A stretch of DNA of 64,000 bases from Ricinus communis (taxonomy: Eukaryota; Streptophyta; Magnoliopsida; Malpighiales; Euphorbiaceae): contig NC_063265.1 of NCBI RefSeq assembly GCF_019578655.1, positions 18,276,285-18,340,284 on the forward strand. The letters are read 5' to 3'. Made by a program: the position numbers and the translations under genes. Positions within the stretch are counted from its first letter, which is position 1, and every line of letters begins with the position of its first letter. Below the pieces are notes generated by a model that had not been told where the DNA came from, searched no databases, and saw only the letters and a program-made list of their open reading frames with translations. This document shows positions 33,201-44,149 of the stretch, piece after piece.

Positions 33201-33692
33201 AATTTTCCATTACAAAATGCAGTTAATGCCTTTTAACAAGATTAATTTGGAAAAACTTCTATACGATGAGAGAGAATTATTCTAGGGTATTTTAGGATAT
33301 TTAAGCTGGCTGAATGATACCTGGAAATCACTTTCTTTTATAAAAAACATGGAGACTGATGCCATTATTGTTAAACAATTCTCAATATAAATTGCTGACA
33401 ACAAAATTGACAGGTTCATTACCCAGTGAGCCCAAAGGCTTAAACAATTCAGAAAACAAGAGAAATAGCCGAAGCAAACCAACGTTACCTGGTTATATCC
33501 TGCCTTTCTTCAAAATTCTCTTTCCTGCTAGCCAGCTATAGCAAAATTGCCTTCAGCAAATACAATAAAGAAAAGTTATCAACAATTTTCCAGCTTGTAA
33601 AAGTAACACAATCAAAGATCTATAGATATTAAACATCAGAGAGCCTAAACCAATGAAATTACATATTATATGCACCAAGCTTTTATTCAGTA

Positions 33693-35429
33693 TCACTTTT
33701 TTTCCTTCAGATTCTGCCAAAATTCGAAGCCTTTAGGATGAAGTTTTACATATCTCTTAATAAATGCTTTATCTGAATTTTTAAATAGAGATCTCAAGGA
33801 ACACATGGGGACGACTATTCCTTGATCTTTCAGCCAATTGGACATCACCCACTTAAGCTTGACAGTCGGGATTGCATAGGTAAGAATTGTAGGAAATGTG
33901 AGTAATGATGATATGGGATAACCCAAATCATTTACAAGAAAATCAATCTTCATCTTAATAACCTCCTTTTTCTGGTTAAGAATTGGAGGGGCTTGTCTGA
34001 TAATTTCACAAGCATCCTTCTTATCCAAGCCAGCTTGCATGATGCAATCAAATCTTTCATGGAGCTCTGCTCCACTGCCTTTGAAGACCTTGAGTGCCTT
34101 TTCCATTTCAATTGAGTTCTTTACAAATCCTAAGTCCAATAGGAACTTAATCTTCAGGATTCGGGACCTTAGCCTCTCTGATGGCAGCGGATTAATTTTA
34201 GATCCTATTACCCAATTCTTCATTTCTAGAGGGTTCTGCAGAATGATATTACAAATTCGCTTCTTTCCAGCATTTAAAATAGAAATCAAGCTGCTGGATT
34301 TCTTCAACGTACAAGAACCCAGCATAAGTGGGTGAGAACGGATGATCTTCCCAATCTCTAGTATCTCCAACTTAATCTCAGTTAGGAAAAGAAAGCATTG
34401 CTTCATATTCAAAAGAAATCTCCCAACTCGCATTTGTGGGAACTGTGAAAACATGGAACATATCTGGTTTATTGAGGATCCAAATTTAACTAGAAACCCA
34501 ATTAGTGATAAAGTCATATTCCCTGAACCCTCAAAAATAATTCCTGGATGCTGGCTTATTATTGCACACAACTGTTCCTCATTGTAACCAGTCTTGCTAA
34601 ATAAGTTTAGAAGAGCATGCAACTGGCTCCAATTATAAGAACACTTCTCAGACAAATGCTTCTCAATCCAACGGAACTCAATTCCCCCTTTCCTCACTAT
34701 CTCCATAGACTTCACAAAATCTATGTCGACGTCTCCAGTTAAAAGATAGGGGCTACAAACAACTATTTTACCCATCAAAGACTGGTCAAGCCCCAACTCT
34801 TCGTATGTTCGAAGTTTCATTTCCAAGATCCCATAATTATACCCAAAAATTTCTCCTGCTTCTTTAAAAATCCTACCTATCTTATTCATTGGAATCCCAT
34901 AATTACACAGAGTATGAAAATTCTCCAGCAGCAATTCATCATCACTCAAGAAAATTAAATCATGTGGAAGAAAAGCCACAAACTGATAAGGTCTTAAACC
35001 CAAACTCTCAAAGAAAGGCTCAAATTCATTAATAGGGTGATAACGCAAGAAACGCGGGACAGACCACCCAACATCTTCGTCAACATAAACCCTTTGCAAT
35101 AATTTTTCAAGAAAACTTGGTGAATTTTTACTCATATGTTCTGCAAGAGTAAACTGCAAGCTTCTAGTGAAACGCAAGTACTCTAACAGTGCAGCCTGAG
35201 CTTGTTTTCTAGCAGCTTTAGAGAATTGGCTACGAATTTGGCCATCATGCATTAAATTTTTCTCCACATTATCATTATCAACTACTCTTTTTTTCCTATA
35301 AAGGCTAGGGTTATTTGCAGGGTCGAAAAAAGACCGAGATGACAAAAATGGGATTTTGTAACAATCAACAGAATTGGAAGAAACCCATTTGAGAATAGAA
35401 AGCGTTTGAAGTTTATTTAAATGGGTCAT
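33693..35429 (-). CDS. mTERF family protein, MTEF18/SHOT1-like (copy 1)
   Basis: A 578-residue intronless coding frame. The N-terminus (MTHLNKLQTLSILKWVSSN) is basic and hydrophobic, fitting an organelle, probably mitochondrial, targeting peptide. The body carries repeated mTERF helices, for example VPRFLRYHPINEFEPFFESL, KIGRIFKEAGEIFGYNYGIL, KIVVCSPYLL and AIISQHPGIIFEGSGN, with the family's regular Leu/Pro pattern. mTERF proteins bind nucleic acid and tune organelle transcription or RNA maturation. The MTEF18/SHOT1 assignment is from length and N-terminal wording. A probable 5' UTR intron has its acceptor (ATCAACTAG) just before the ATG and its donor near 35551 (CTCCAAG, GTTAGA). A 3' UTR intron donor (ACCAG, GTAACG) lies near 33489. 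First of three tandem copies and very close to copy 2. Confidence 0.9.
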   Translation of the reverse strand: MTHLNKLQTLSILKWVSSNSVDCYKIPFLSSRSFFDPANNPSLYRKKRVVDNDNVEKNLMHDGQIRSQFSKAARKQAQAALLEYLRFTRSLQFTLAEHMSKNSPSFLEKLLQRVYVDEDVGWSVPRFLRYHPINEFEPFFESLGLRPYQFVAFLPHDLIFLSDDELLLENFHTLCNYGIPMNKIGRIFKEAGEIFGYNYGILEMKLRTYEELGLDQSLMGKIVVCSPYLLTGDVDIDFVKSMEIVRKGGIEFRWIEKHLSEKCSYNWSQLHALLNLFSKTGYNEEQLCAIISQHPGIIFEGSGNMTLSLIGFLVKFGSSINQICSMFSQFPQMRVGRFLLNMKQCFLFLTEIKLEILEIGKIIRSHPLMLGSCTLKKSSSLISILNAGKKRICNIILQNPLEMKNWVIGSKINPLPSERLRSRILKIKFLLDLGFVKNSIEMEKALKVFKGSGAELHERFDCIMQAGLDKKDACEIIRQAPPILNQKKEVIKMKIDFLVNDLGYPISSLLTFPTILTYAIPTVKLKWVMSNWLKDQGIVVPMCSLRSLFKNSDKAFIKRYVKLHPKGFEFWQNLKEKK

Positions 35430-37561
35430 GGCTAGTTGATTATAAATGTTAAAAAAGTTATAGAATTTTATTCCTGGATAGAAAAGAGGTAAAATATATG
35501 AACTCGATAAAACAGAAATGGATATGACGGGTTTAGGTAGGGTTTCTAACCTTGGAGCTTTAGTGGGATTGTTCAGTTTAGTGTTTGCTGATAGAAATTT
35601 GAAGATTGAGTTGCATGGTCAGAAATTTGAAGAATGAATTGCATGGTCTTTTTTCCATCTTGATTGTTCTGTTGAGCTGCTTCTGGCCTAGAGGTTCTGG
35701 TTGCAGAGCTGTTTAAAGTGCTCCAGTTCGAGAATTTAAAGGACACAGGTGTATAAGGGCATTTTTGACTTTACGAATTTGTCATTTAGAAACAAATTTA
35801 AATAGAATAAAACATTTAATTATCTATAATATATAGTCGATCATATTATGTATAATATTTAACAACTTAATAATATTATTAATTAATAAATTCTAATAAT
35901 AACCTTTATAATTATTAATTATTATAAAAGATATTTCAAGAAGAACTAAAATATGAGCAACTAAAAATAGTTTTATTATTATTATTATTGATATAGATAG
36001 GAGTTAGAAATTTTCTTAGCCTATATATATATATATATATATATTTTGTATTCACTTATTGAATTAAGAACTAAATTTTTAAGTTAAAATACAGATTCAT
36101 TCTTATATAATAACTTATTAATTTTCTCCTAAAAGAAATAATTTATTAATTTTAATCTATATAATTCATTATGCTTTGAATGTATTAATCAATAACTATT
36201 TTAAGTTTTTTATCATTATAAATTTAATAAATTAACATTTAATAATTTCTTAACTCAGTAAAAATATTAAATTATTCAATTCACCATTTGAAAAATACTG
36301 GAATAGTGGTGAAGTAAGGAGTAGTAGAAAAATTTGTGGAGTTGGTAGAGAGAGTTAGAAGCAGTTACAGAAGCTTGGAGTGGTTGTCGGGGTGATGAGA
36401 AAGACAGAGGATGTTGCAGTTACTCTGGAAGTTGGGAGATTGATGAGGTTAGAAAAATTCAAGGCACCGCCTCACCTTTGCTTTTGCTTTTGTTGAAGTC
36501 GATTTCAGCAACGTACCTTGGCAAACATGAAGAGGTCTATTTCAGGAAGAAGAATTTCACCATCAAATCTGAATTTGAAGGCTTATCATTTTCTCTTATA
36601 TATTCATCAATGCTATTTTATATAGCTTATCAAATCGCATTTCGCTTGGAGTAACAAAACTTTCAGGAGTACAGAAGAAAACCTAAGAAATCTTAGGTCC
36701 TTAATTTATTGTATATTGTCTTTGATAAAAGTATTGCTGCATTTATTGTTCTTATTTGAGGTAATTCGCTCCTTACATGTTTGGATATAAGAGGGCGTGA
36801 ACAGCAAAAGAATACTTGCTAACAATTAGTATACTTTCAAAATAAGTTAGAATTGATGATGAATTCCTTCTTTCTTGTGTGTAGCTCAAGTAGGCCTTTT
36901 TCTATATCTTAGACCATGGAGGAAAGATATGATCATCTTATTTGGGTTGTTATCAAGCAATTCTATTCTTCATCTCGCCCTGCAGTTCAAAAGCTAGCAC
37001 AATATTATTTCAATTAAGCATATACTGCAAACTCAACTAAGGGGGTGAGCAAGAAAACCTGATCCGGCGACTAAACTGAAAAACTGATATGCAAAAACTA
37101 ATTTTCCAAGCCACCCGATTTGGGTTCTGTTCTTTTTCCTTGACCACTTCTAATAGTTTTGGCTTTAATCTCCTATTCTGTAAAAGGGCTGTTAAATTGA
37201 TCCGACTGAAGAGCACTTCAAAAACACAGAGCTGTTGAATCAACCAAGTAAAAACTTCTTAATATAATTACAAGTTGCGAAAAAGCATAATAGACAGGTT
37301 CAGTTCTCAGTGAGATTGAAAGCTTAAACAATTTAGAGAAGGCTAAAGCGAAAACCAACAATTACCAGGTTATAATCTGCCGTCCCTTCAAGTTTCTCTT
37401 TTCTGCTAGCTAGTCAACTGCAAAATTGCCTTCAGAATACAAAACACAGATACATCATCGAACAAGTTTCCAGCCTGTAGAAGTGACACGATAAAAAAAT
37501 CTATAGATCTTCATTAGAGAGCCTGAATCAATGAAAGTATAAATTATGAACACCCAATTTC
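35430..37561. other. Spacer between mTERF copies 1 and 2
   Basis: 35430-35720 is the probable 5' UTR, intron and promoter of copy 1. 35750-36300 is AT-rich with a (TA)12 tract at 36022-36045. 36300-37250 is less AT-rich but has no recognised gene. 37360-37561 is the 3' UTR of copy 2, clearly homologous to the 3' UTR of copy 1 (33481-33692). Confidence 0.6.
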
Positions 37562-39310
37562 TTATTCAGAAATAAATTTTTTCTTCAAATCCTGCCAAAA
37601 TTCAGAGCCTTTAGGATGAAGTTCTACATAACGCTTTACAAATAATTTATCTGAGGTAGAAATTAGAGTACTCAAGGAAAGCATGGGATCGACTTTTCCT
37701 TGATCTTTCAGCCAATTGTACATTGCCAACTTGAGCTTGACAGTTGGTATTGTATAGTTAAGAAATGCAGGAAATGTGACTAATGATGATATAGGAAAAC
37801 CCAAATCATTTACAAAAAAATCAATCTTCATCTTAACAACTTCCTTTTTCTGGTTAAGAATTTGAGGGGCTTGTCTCACCATTTCATGAACATCCTTCTT
37901 ATCCAAGCCTGCTTCCATGATGGAATCAAATCTCTCCTGGAGCTCTGCTCCTCTGCCTCGGAACACCTTGAGTGCCTTTTCCATTTCAGTTGAGTTCTCT
38001 ACAAATCCTAAGTCCAATAGGAACTTATTCTTCAGCATTCGGGATCTTAGCCTCTCATCTGATGGCAGTGGATTAACTTTAGATCCTATTACCCAATTCT
38101 TCATTTCTTGAGGGTTCTGCAGAATGATATTACAAAGTCGTTTCTTTCCAACATTTAAACAAGAAAGCAAGCTGTTGGATTTCTTCAATGTACACGAACC
38201 CAGCATAAGTGGGTACGAACGGATGATCTTCCCAATCTCTAGTATTTCCATCTCGATCTCAGTTAGGAAAAGAAAGCATTGCCTCATATTTAAAAGAAAT
38301 TTCCCAACTTTAATTTGTGGAAACTGTAGAAACATGGAACATATCTGGTTCTTTGAGGATCCAAATTTAACTAGAAATCCAATTAGTGATAATGTCCTGT
38401 CCCCAGAACCCTCAAAAACAATCCCTGGATGCTGGCTTATGATTTCACACAACTGTTCCTCTCTGAAACAGGCCTTGCTAAATAAGTTTAGAAGAGCATG
38501 CAACTTGCTCCAGTTATAAGAACACTTCTCAGATAAATGCTTTTCAATCCAACAGAGCTCAATTCCACCTTTCCTCAGTATCTCCATCGACTTAATAAAA
38601 TCTACATTGACATCCCCAATCAAAAGATAGGGGCTGCAAACAACTATTTTAGCCATAAAAGACTGGTCAAGCCCCATTTCTTCGTAAGCTCGAAGTTTCG
38701 TTGCCAATACCCCATAGTCATACCCAAAAACTTCTCCTGCTTCTATATAAATTCTACCTATCTTATTTCTCGGGATCCCATAATTACACAAAGTATGAAG
38801 ATTCTCCAGCAGCAACTCATCATCACTTAAAAACATCAAATCACGTGGAAGAAAAGGCCTATACTCAGCAGGTCTTAAACCCAAACTCTCAAAGAAAGGC
38901 TCAAATTCATTAATGGGGTGATATCGCAAGAAACGTGCAACAGAGCGCCCAACATCTTCCTTAATGTCAACCTTTTGCAATAACTTTTCCAGAAAACTTG
39001 GTGAACCTTTACTCATATGTTCTGCATCAGTAACCTGCAAGCTTCTAGTGGAATGCAAGTACTCTAAAAGTGCAGCCTGAGCTTGTTTTCTAGCAGCATT
39101 AGAGAATTGGCTACTAAAGTGGCCATCATCCATTGAGTTTTGATCCAAATTATTATTATCAATTAATTTCTTTCTTCTATAAAACCTAGGGTTATTTGCA
39201 GTGTAGAGAAAAGACCCAAATGGCAAAAATGGGATTCTGTAACAATCAGCAGAATTTGAAGACACCCATTTGAGAATAGAAAACATTCGAAGTTTATTTA
39301 AATGGGTCAT
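37562..39310 (-). CDS. mTERF family protein, MTEF18/SHOT1-like (copy 2)
   Basis: A 582-residue intronless coding frame from ATG 39310 (MTHLNKLRMFSILKWVSSNS) to a stop at 37562 (SEFWQDLKKKFISE end). It is highly similar to copy 1 through the whole length, including ARFLRYHPINEFEPFFESLG, AKIVVCSPYLL and HPGIVFEGSGD. A few residues are inserted (for example PSDERLRSR against PSERLRSR). A targeting-type N-terminus is followed by serial mTERF repeats, so the likely role is organelle gene expression as for copy 1. The 5' UTR intron is conserved: donor CCAAG, GTAAGA near 39414, acceptor CAACTAG just before the ATG. The 3' UTR intron donor at about 37368 is also shared with copy 1. Confidence 0.9.
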   Translation of the reverse strand: MTHLNKLRMFSILKWVSSNSADCYRIPFLPFGSFLYTANNPRFYRRKKLIDNNNLDQNSMDDGHFSSQFSNAARKQAQAALLEYLHSTRSLQVTDAEHMSKGSPSFLEKLLQKVDIKEDVGRSVARFLRYHPINEFEPFFESLGLRPAEYRPFLPRDLMFLSDDELLLENLHTLCNYGIPRNKIGRIYIEAGEVFGYDYGVLATKLRAYEEMGLDQSFMAKIVVCSPYLLIGDVNVDFIKSMEILRKGGIELCWIEKHLSEKCSYNWSKLHALLNLFSKACFREEQLCEIISQHPGIVFEGSGDRTLSLIGFLVKFGSSKNQICSMFLQFPQIKVGKFLLNMRQCFLFLTEIEMEILEIGKIIRSYPLMLGSCTLKKSNSLLSCLNVGKKRLCNIILQNPQEMKNWVIGSKVNPLPSDERLRSRMLKNKFLLDLGFVENSTEMEKALKVFRGRGAELQERFDSIMEAGLDKKDVHEMVRQAPQILNQKKEVVKMKIDFFVNDLGFPISSLVTFPAFLNYTIPTVKLKLAMYNWLKDQGKVDPMLSLSTLISTSDKLFVKRYVELHPKGSEFWQDLKKKFISE

Positions 39311-39904
39311 CGCTAGTTGACTGTAAATGCTAAAGATTTATGGATTATTTGGCAGAAAAGAGGCAAAAGATACAAACTTATAAAAAGAAGAAACAAGTAT
39401 GAAGGGTTTCTTACCTTGGAATTTTAGTGGGTTTGTTGAGTTTAGTATGTGCTGATAGAGATATGAAGACTGAGTCGCATGGTTGTCTTTCTTTTCGTCT
39501 TGATGGTTCAGTTGAGCCAGTTCTGGTTACAGAGCGGTTAAAGTGCTCTAGTTGGAGACACTGAAACGATATAGGTCATTAACAGGGATAGCGGCCGGCC
39601 CGGTATTTCCACGTATCCAACCCGACTGAACTCAATTGCGATATATATAAATAGTTATAAATAGATTTGAGACAGATTTAAAATTCCCATTTACTATTTA
39701 TATCGGATTCGAGTTCAATCCCACGGATACTTATTAATTTATTTATTTAAATAAATATTTTATAAAATATCCGCCATATCGTACATTTTAAGTTTATTAA
39801 GAATTCTTTTTATCATTTTGTTTTCATTTATATTAAACCTTAAATTTTTTATAAAAAATAAAATTATTCTACCATTAAGCTATTTTTCTTTTCTAGAAAA
39901 AATA

Positions 39905-39937
<33 letters not shown>

Positions 39938-42427
39938 CTTTTATTAAAATTGAATGTTAAGTGTATTGATGTTTGCTAAATATTAAGTGTATTGAATCTC
40001 AAAGTATTAGAAATAAATTAGCAATTTGTAATGTTAAGTATATTGATGTTTGTTAAATATATGGGATATGTTTAACTCTAATTTATTGATTATAATTTTA
40101 TTTTTTTAAGTTGTAACATGTTAAATACAGATAATACTTTTAAATATGTAGATAGTTGTACACATTTTTAAGCTTTTGAAACGAAAATTCTCCAATTACA
40201 TTTAGTATCCAATTGCACTTTGAATATAGAGTTGGGAGATGTACAAATTGTAATAAATATTATATTTTATTTAGTTTTAAATATTTACAATATTTTTTTA
40301 TGTTTGGTTTATATCGAACATTTGATGTTGAATATTTAGACTTGATTAGTTTATATTTTATAATTTTATTTATTTTATTAGTTTAAATTATTGTAAAGGG
40401 GTTCAGTAAACGGATACTAATTTAATTACTCAAATATCTATATAAACAAGTTTTAATGGTAGGATACCTGTTACCTATTTAAATATCCATAAAATTTATT
40501 TAATAGTCATTTAATCTAAACAGGTTTTAATCGGATTCAGATAGTTTGCAGGTAATCCTATTAGAATTTGAGACGGGTTTGAATAATAAGGGTAACTTCT
40601 TAAACGTATTTGAGATGGATGGATAATTATAATTTAAACGGGTTCGGATTCGAGTAGCATTAAACAGGCGGATACTCTGCCCGTTACCATTGCTAGCCAT
40701 TAAAGGTATTTTGGTCTTTTTCTTATAACTTTAGAAAATGGAGTTTAACTAAGGTTAAAATATTTAATACTTTTGTTCAATTGTTGTTTAACCAACTTTT
40801 GTTTAATTGTTTTCTCAAAAAAGAAACAAACTTTTGTTTGATTGTTCAAAAAGTAATTTTGGTTAATTGTTTAAAAAGTAATTTTTTTTAAGGTGAACGG
40901 TGAATTATTAGTACTTTTTTGTCCCAATAAGATTTTTTTAAGAAACTTTTTTATTCTTTTCAAATATAATAATTTTACATTCTCAATAATCCCTATGGAT
41001 GATTAAGATTAACTTCTATCTTAATAGAAAAATAAAATGACACTTCACTAAAAAAAAGAAAAATGACGAAATTTAGCGAATGTACTTCTTAATTAGTTAG
41101 GAGAAACAACTCATACCATAAAACTATAAACGAGATAAGTTGTTCGCGAATTATTCGGAATTCGACTCTAAATAATTTATTTGAATTGGTTTAATGAGAT
41201 TTATTTGATAAACAAGCTAAACAAAACTCAAATTAAAAAAGAAAAATCACTGTATGGAGTTGATTTATTGGTTCATTTATAAACTCACGACTTGCTTGTA
41301 ATTTAAATTATTATAATTTAATATTTAAATATCAAATTCACATTTTTAATAGTTCTAAAATACCTATTTAAATTTATTTACTAGGATAAAGTTAAGAATA
41401 TTGTAATTTTGATTTTACTAAGTATTTTATTTTTCTAATAAATTGATAAAAAGTTATAGTTGACCCTCTTACGTATAAGATTTAATAATTTGGTAATTCT
41501 ATTAATTAATAAATCTTGAAGAAACCCGCTCCGTTTCACATGTATAATTAATAACATTATCGTTCAATAATTAATAAATTTTGATAACAATTTTTCTATA
41601 ATTATTAATTATTAGAGATGATATTTCAGATAGAACTAAAATATAAACAAATAAAACTAGTTCAATTATTATTAAAGTAGAAAGATATTAAAAGTCCTTT
41701 TAGAGCATATATTTATATTCTTTTATAATCAGGCATTGAACTAAAATTTAAATTTGTAATGAATTTATTCTTATATAATAACTTACTAATTTAAAATTTA
41801 TATATATTAATTATTAAACTCATTTAGACTCATTATTCATAAGGATCGAAATATCCCATGAATTAAGCTGGATAATAAAACAAGTTAAAAAAACAAACTT
41901 ACCAAAACTCACTAGATTCCGCTGGGAGCCATAGGTGGTTGACTCCCTAATATTTGATAGATCGGCCAGCTTCCTTTCTTGCACTGTTAATGTATTGCTT
42001 GCCAATTTTCAGTTTGGAATGTAACCAACTTAAGCTTACAAGAAAAAGGAATTAACCTTTGGATTTCAAAAATATGTAAAATGACTTCAGATAGGATAAA
42101 CTATCAATGCACCTAATCTACATAACAACAGTGTTTAACCAACAAAATCATTAATCCAATTTATAAGTAGATGGCATATGATTGTGTATATATTTTCAAG
42201 AAACTCTAGCCACAGAAGAAAGAAGCAGAAAAAGGAGGAGAAGAAAAATTGAAAAGAAAAGTCACAAAAAGAAACTAACGTTACGAGCTCCTTTCCTCAG
42301 ATGCTCAATTTTAAACTATCTAAGCCCAGCAAAATTCACTTTGATATACAATCACCAAACATTTCCATAGCTTCTGTGTCAAAAAAAAAAACGCAAAGTA
42401 CAAGTTATATGCAACAGATAGCTTCTG
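39311..42427. other. Spacer between mTERF copies 2 and 3
   Basis: 39311-39570 is probable 5' UTR, intron and promoter of copy 2. Then comes a possible hAT-like element (39583-40697), then AT-rich DNA to 41.8 kb with no gene. 41820-42427 is likely the 3' UTR region of copy 3. A minus-strand GTAAG after GTTTTG near 41902 may be its 3' UTR intron donor. Confidence 0.55.
39583..40697. mobile_element. Possible non-autonomous hAT-like element
   Basis: A 1.1-kb AT-rich segment is flanked by cattaa on both sides (39577-39582 and 40698-40703). Its ends are weak inverted repeats: left CAGGGATAGCGGCC, right complement GCTAGCAATGGTAACGGGC. GC-rich words (acccg, tatccg, ggata) cluster near both ends in inverse orientation. 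No coding sequence is seen. The short duplication and imperfect ends keep this tentative. Confidence 0.4.
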
Positions 42428-44149
42428 TTAATAACAAATTTTATTCTTCAGATCCTGCCACACTACAGGGCCTCTTGGATGATGCTTTACATACTGTTCA
42501 ACAAATAAGTTCTCTGCGCATGCAATTACGGTGCTCAGGGCAAGTTTGGAATCAATGGTGCCTTGCTCTTTGAGCCAAGTATACATTGATAACCTAAGCT
42601 TGACTCTTACTATTGTATAGTTAAGATATGATGGGAAGTTCACTAAATATGATGCTGGATAGCCTAAGCCATTTACAAGAAAATCAATCTTCTTTTCAAG
42701 AATCTCCTTCTTCTGATTAAGGATTTGAGGAGATGTTTTGATCATTTCAAGAACATCCTTCCTGTCCAAACCAGCTTTCATGATGCAATCAAATCTCTCC
42801 TGGATTTCTGTTCCTCTGCCTCGAAAAACCTTCAGTGCTTGTTCCATTTTGTTTAGGTTGTTAACCAATCCCATATCCACCAAGAACTTAGTCTTCAGCG
42901 TTTTTGATTCCTCCCACGAGCTTGGTAATCGTTCGACTCTTGAACCCATTTCCCATCTCTTCATTTCTTGTGGGTTTTCCTGAATGAGTTTATGAAGTCT
43001 TTTCTTCCCAATATTCAGATTAGCAAGTATGGAATTGGTTCTCTTCAATGTAAATGAACCTAGCAAAAGCAGATGAGAACAAACAATCTTCCCAATCTCA
43101 TTTATATCCATCTCAATATCAGTCAGTAGCAGAAAGCATCGTTTCAAATTATAGACAAATTTCCCAACTTGCATTTCAGGAAACTGTAGAAACATTGAAC
43201 ATATCTGGTTCATAGAGCATCCAAGCTTGAATAGAAACCCAATCAAGGATAATGTTTTATCCCCTGATCCCTCAAATAAAATCCCTGGATGATGGCTTAT
43301 CAGGGCACCTAACTGTGCCTCATTGTAACCTGCCTTTCTGAATAAGTTCAGAAGTGCCAGTATCTGTCTCCAATTGTAACTGTTCTCCATCAAATGCTCC
43401 TCAATCCAACTGAACTCAATTCCTCCTTCCCTCAATATCTTGACCACCTTCACAAAGTCTACATTTACATCACCGATCAAGAGATATGGGCTACAAGCAA
43501 CCACCTTACAAATAAAATACTGGCTAAGCCCCAATTGCTCATAAGCTTCGAGCTTTGATGCCAAGGCGCCATAATTATACCCGAAAATTTCCATTGCTTC
43601 CTTATAAATCCTTCCTATCTTATATCTTGGAATGCCATAATTACACAAAACATAATAATTCTCCAACAACAAATCATCATCACTTAAAAACATCAAGTCA
43701 CGAGGAAGCAAGGGAATAAGTTCATAAGGTTTTAAGCCTAGACTCTCAAAGAAGGGCTCGAATTCATTAATGGGGTGATACCGCAAGAAACGAGTAACTG
43801 ACCATCCAATATCCGTCCCATTATCAATCTTCTGCAATAACTTCTTGAGAAAGTGAGGTGAGTTCACACTCATATTCTCTGCATCCATAAATGGAATACT
43901 TCTGGTAACATGCAAATACTCTAACAACGCAGCCTGAGCTCCTTTTACAGTGGTACGAGAGATTTTACCAATGCTTCGGTTACTATCTACAGAAGGATTA
44001 GCTAAATCATCACAAATTTCAACTCTTTCACTACCATAGAACCTAAACTTATACCCAATAGGCCATAATGGGATTTTATGGCTATCAATAAAATTTGAAG
44101 AAACCCATTTGAGAATGGATTGTTTTCTAAGTTTGTGCAAATGGGTCAT
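42428..44149 (-). CDS. mTERF family protein, MTEF18/SHOT1-like (copy 3)
   Basis: A 573-residue intronless coding frame from ATG 44149 (MTHLHKLRKQSILKWVSSNF) to TAA at 42428. It has the same plan as copies 1 and 2: basic targeting-type N-terminus, TRFLRYHPINEFEPFFESLG, KIGRIYKEAMEIFGYNYGAL, CSPYLLIGDVNVDFVKVVKI, HHPGILFEGSGDKTLSLIGF and C-terminal LSMYTWLKEQGTID. It differs more from both than they do from each other, so it split first. The 5' UTR intron is again present (donor CTCAAG, GTAATT near 44297; acceptor ATCAAACTAG before the ATG). Role inferred as organelle transcription or RNA processing. Confidence 0.9.
   Translation of the reverse strand: MTHLHKLRKQSILKWVSSNFIDSHKIPLWPIGYKFRFYGSERVEICDDLANPSVDSNRSIGKISRTTVKGAQAALLEYLHVTRSIPFMDAENMSVNSPHFLKKLLQKIDNGTDIGWSVTRFLRYHPINEFEPFFESLGLKPYELIPLLPRDLMFLSDDDLLLENYYVLCNYGIPRYKIGRIYKEAMEIFGYNYGALASKLEAYEQLGLSQYFICKVVACSPYLLIGDVNVDFVKVVKILREGGIEFSWIEEHLMENSYNWRQILALLNLFRKAGYNEAQLGALISHHPGILFEGSGDKTLSLIGFLFKLGCSMNQICSMFLQFPEMQVGKFVYNLKRCFLLLTDIEMDINEIGKIVCSHLLLLGSFTLKRTNSILANLNIGKKRLHKLIQENPQEMKRWEMGSRVERLPSSWEESKTLKTKFLVDMGLVNNLNKMEQALKVFRGRGTEIQERFDCIMKAGLDRKDVLEMIKTSPQILNQKKEILEKKIDFLVNGLGYPASYLVNFPSYLNYTIVRVKLRLSMYTWLKEQGTIDSKLALSTVIACAENLFVEQYVKHHPRGPVVWQDLKNKICY

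Larger units (their letters stand above)
28276..33692. other. Intergenic region, AT-rich, no gene recognised
   Basis: No open frame with a family signature is found on either strand. It contains a patch of diverged gaccaatyatgac/gacygg motifs at 29460-29575, a diverged duplication at 29811-30255, and AT-rich spacer to about 31.5 kb. From about 32.9 kb the sequence probably includes the 3' UTR (with an intron) of the mTERF gene ending at 33693. Confidence 0.6.

Noticed and set aside
37037..37243. 68-codon minus-strand frame downstream of mTERF copy 2
   Set aside because: It lies in the probable 3' UTR intron region and has no family signature.
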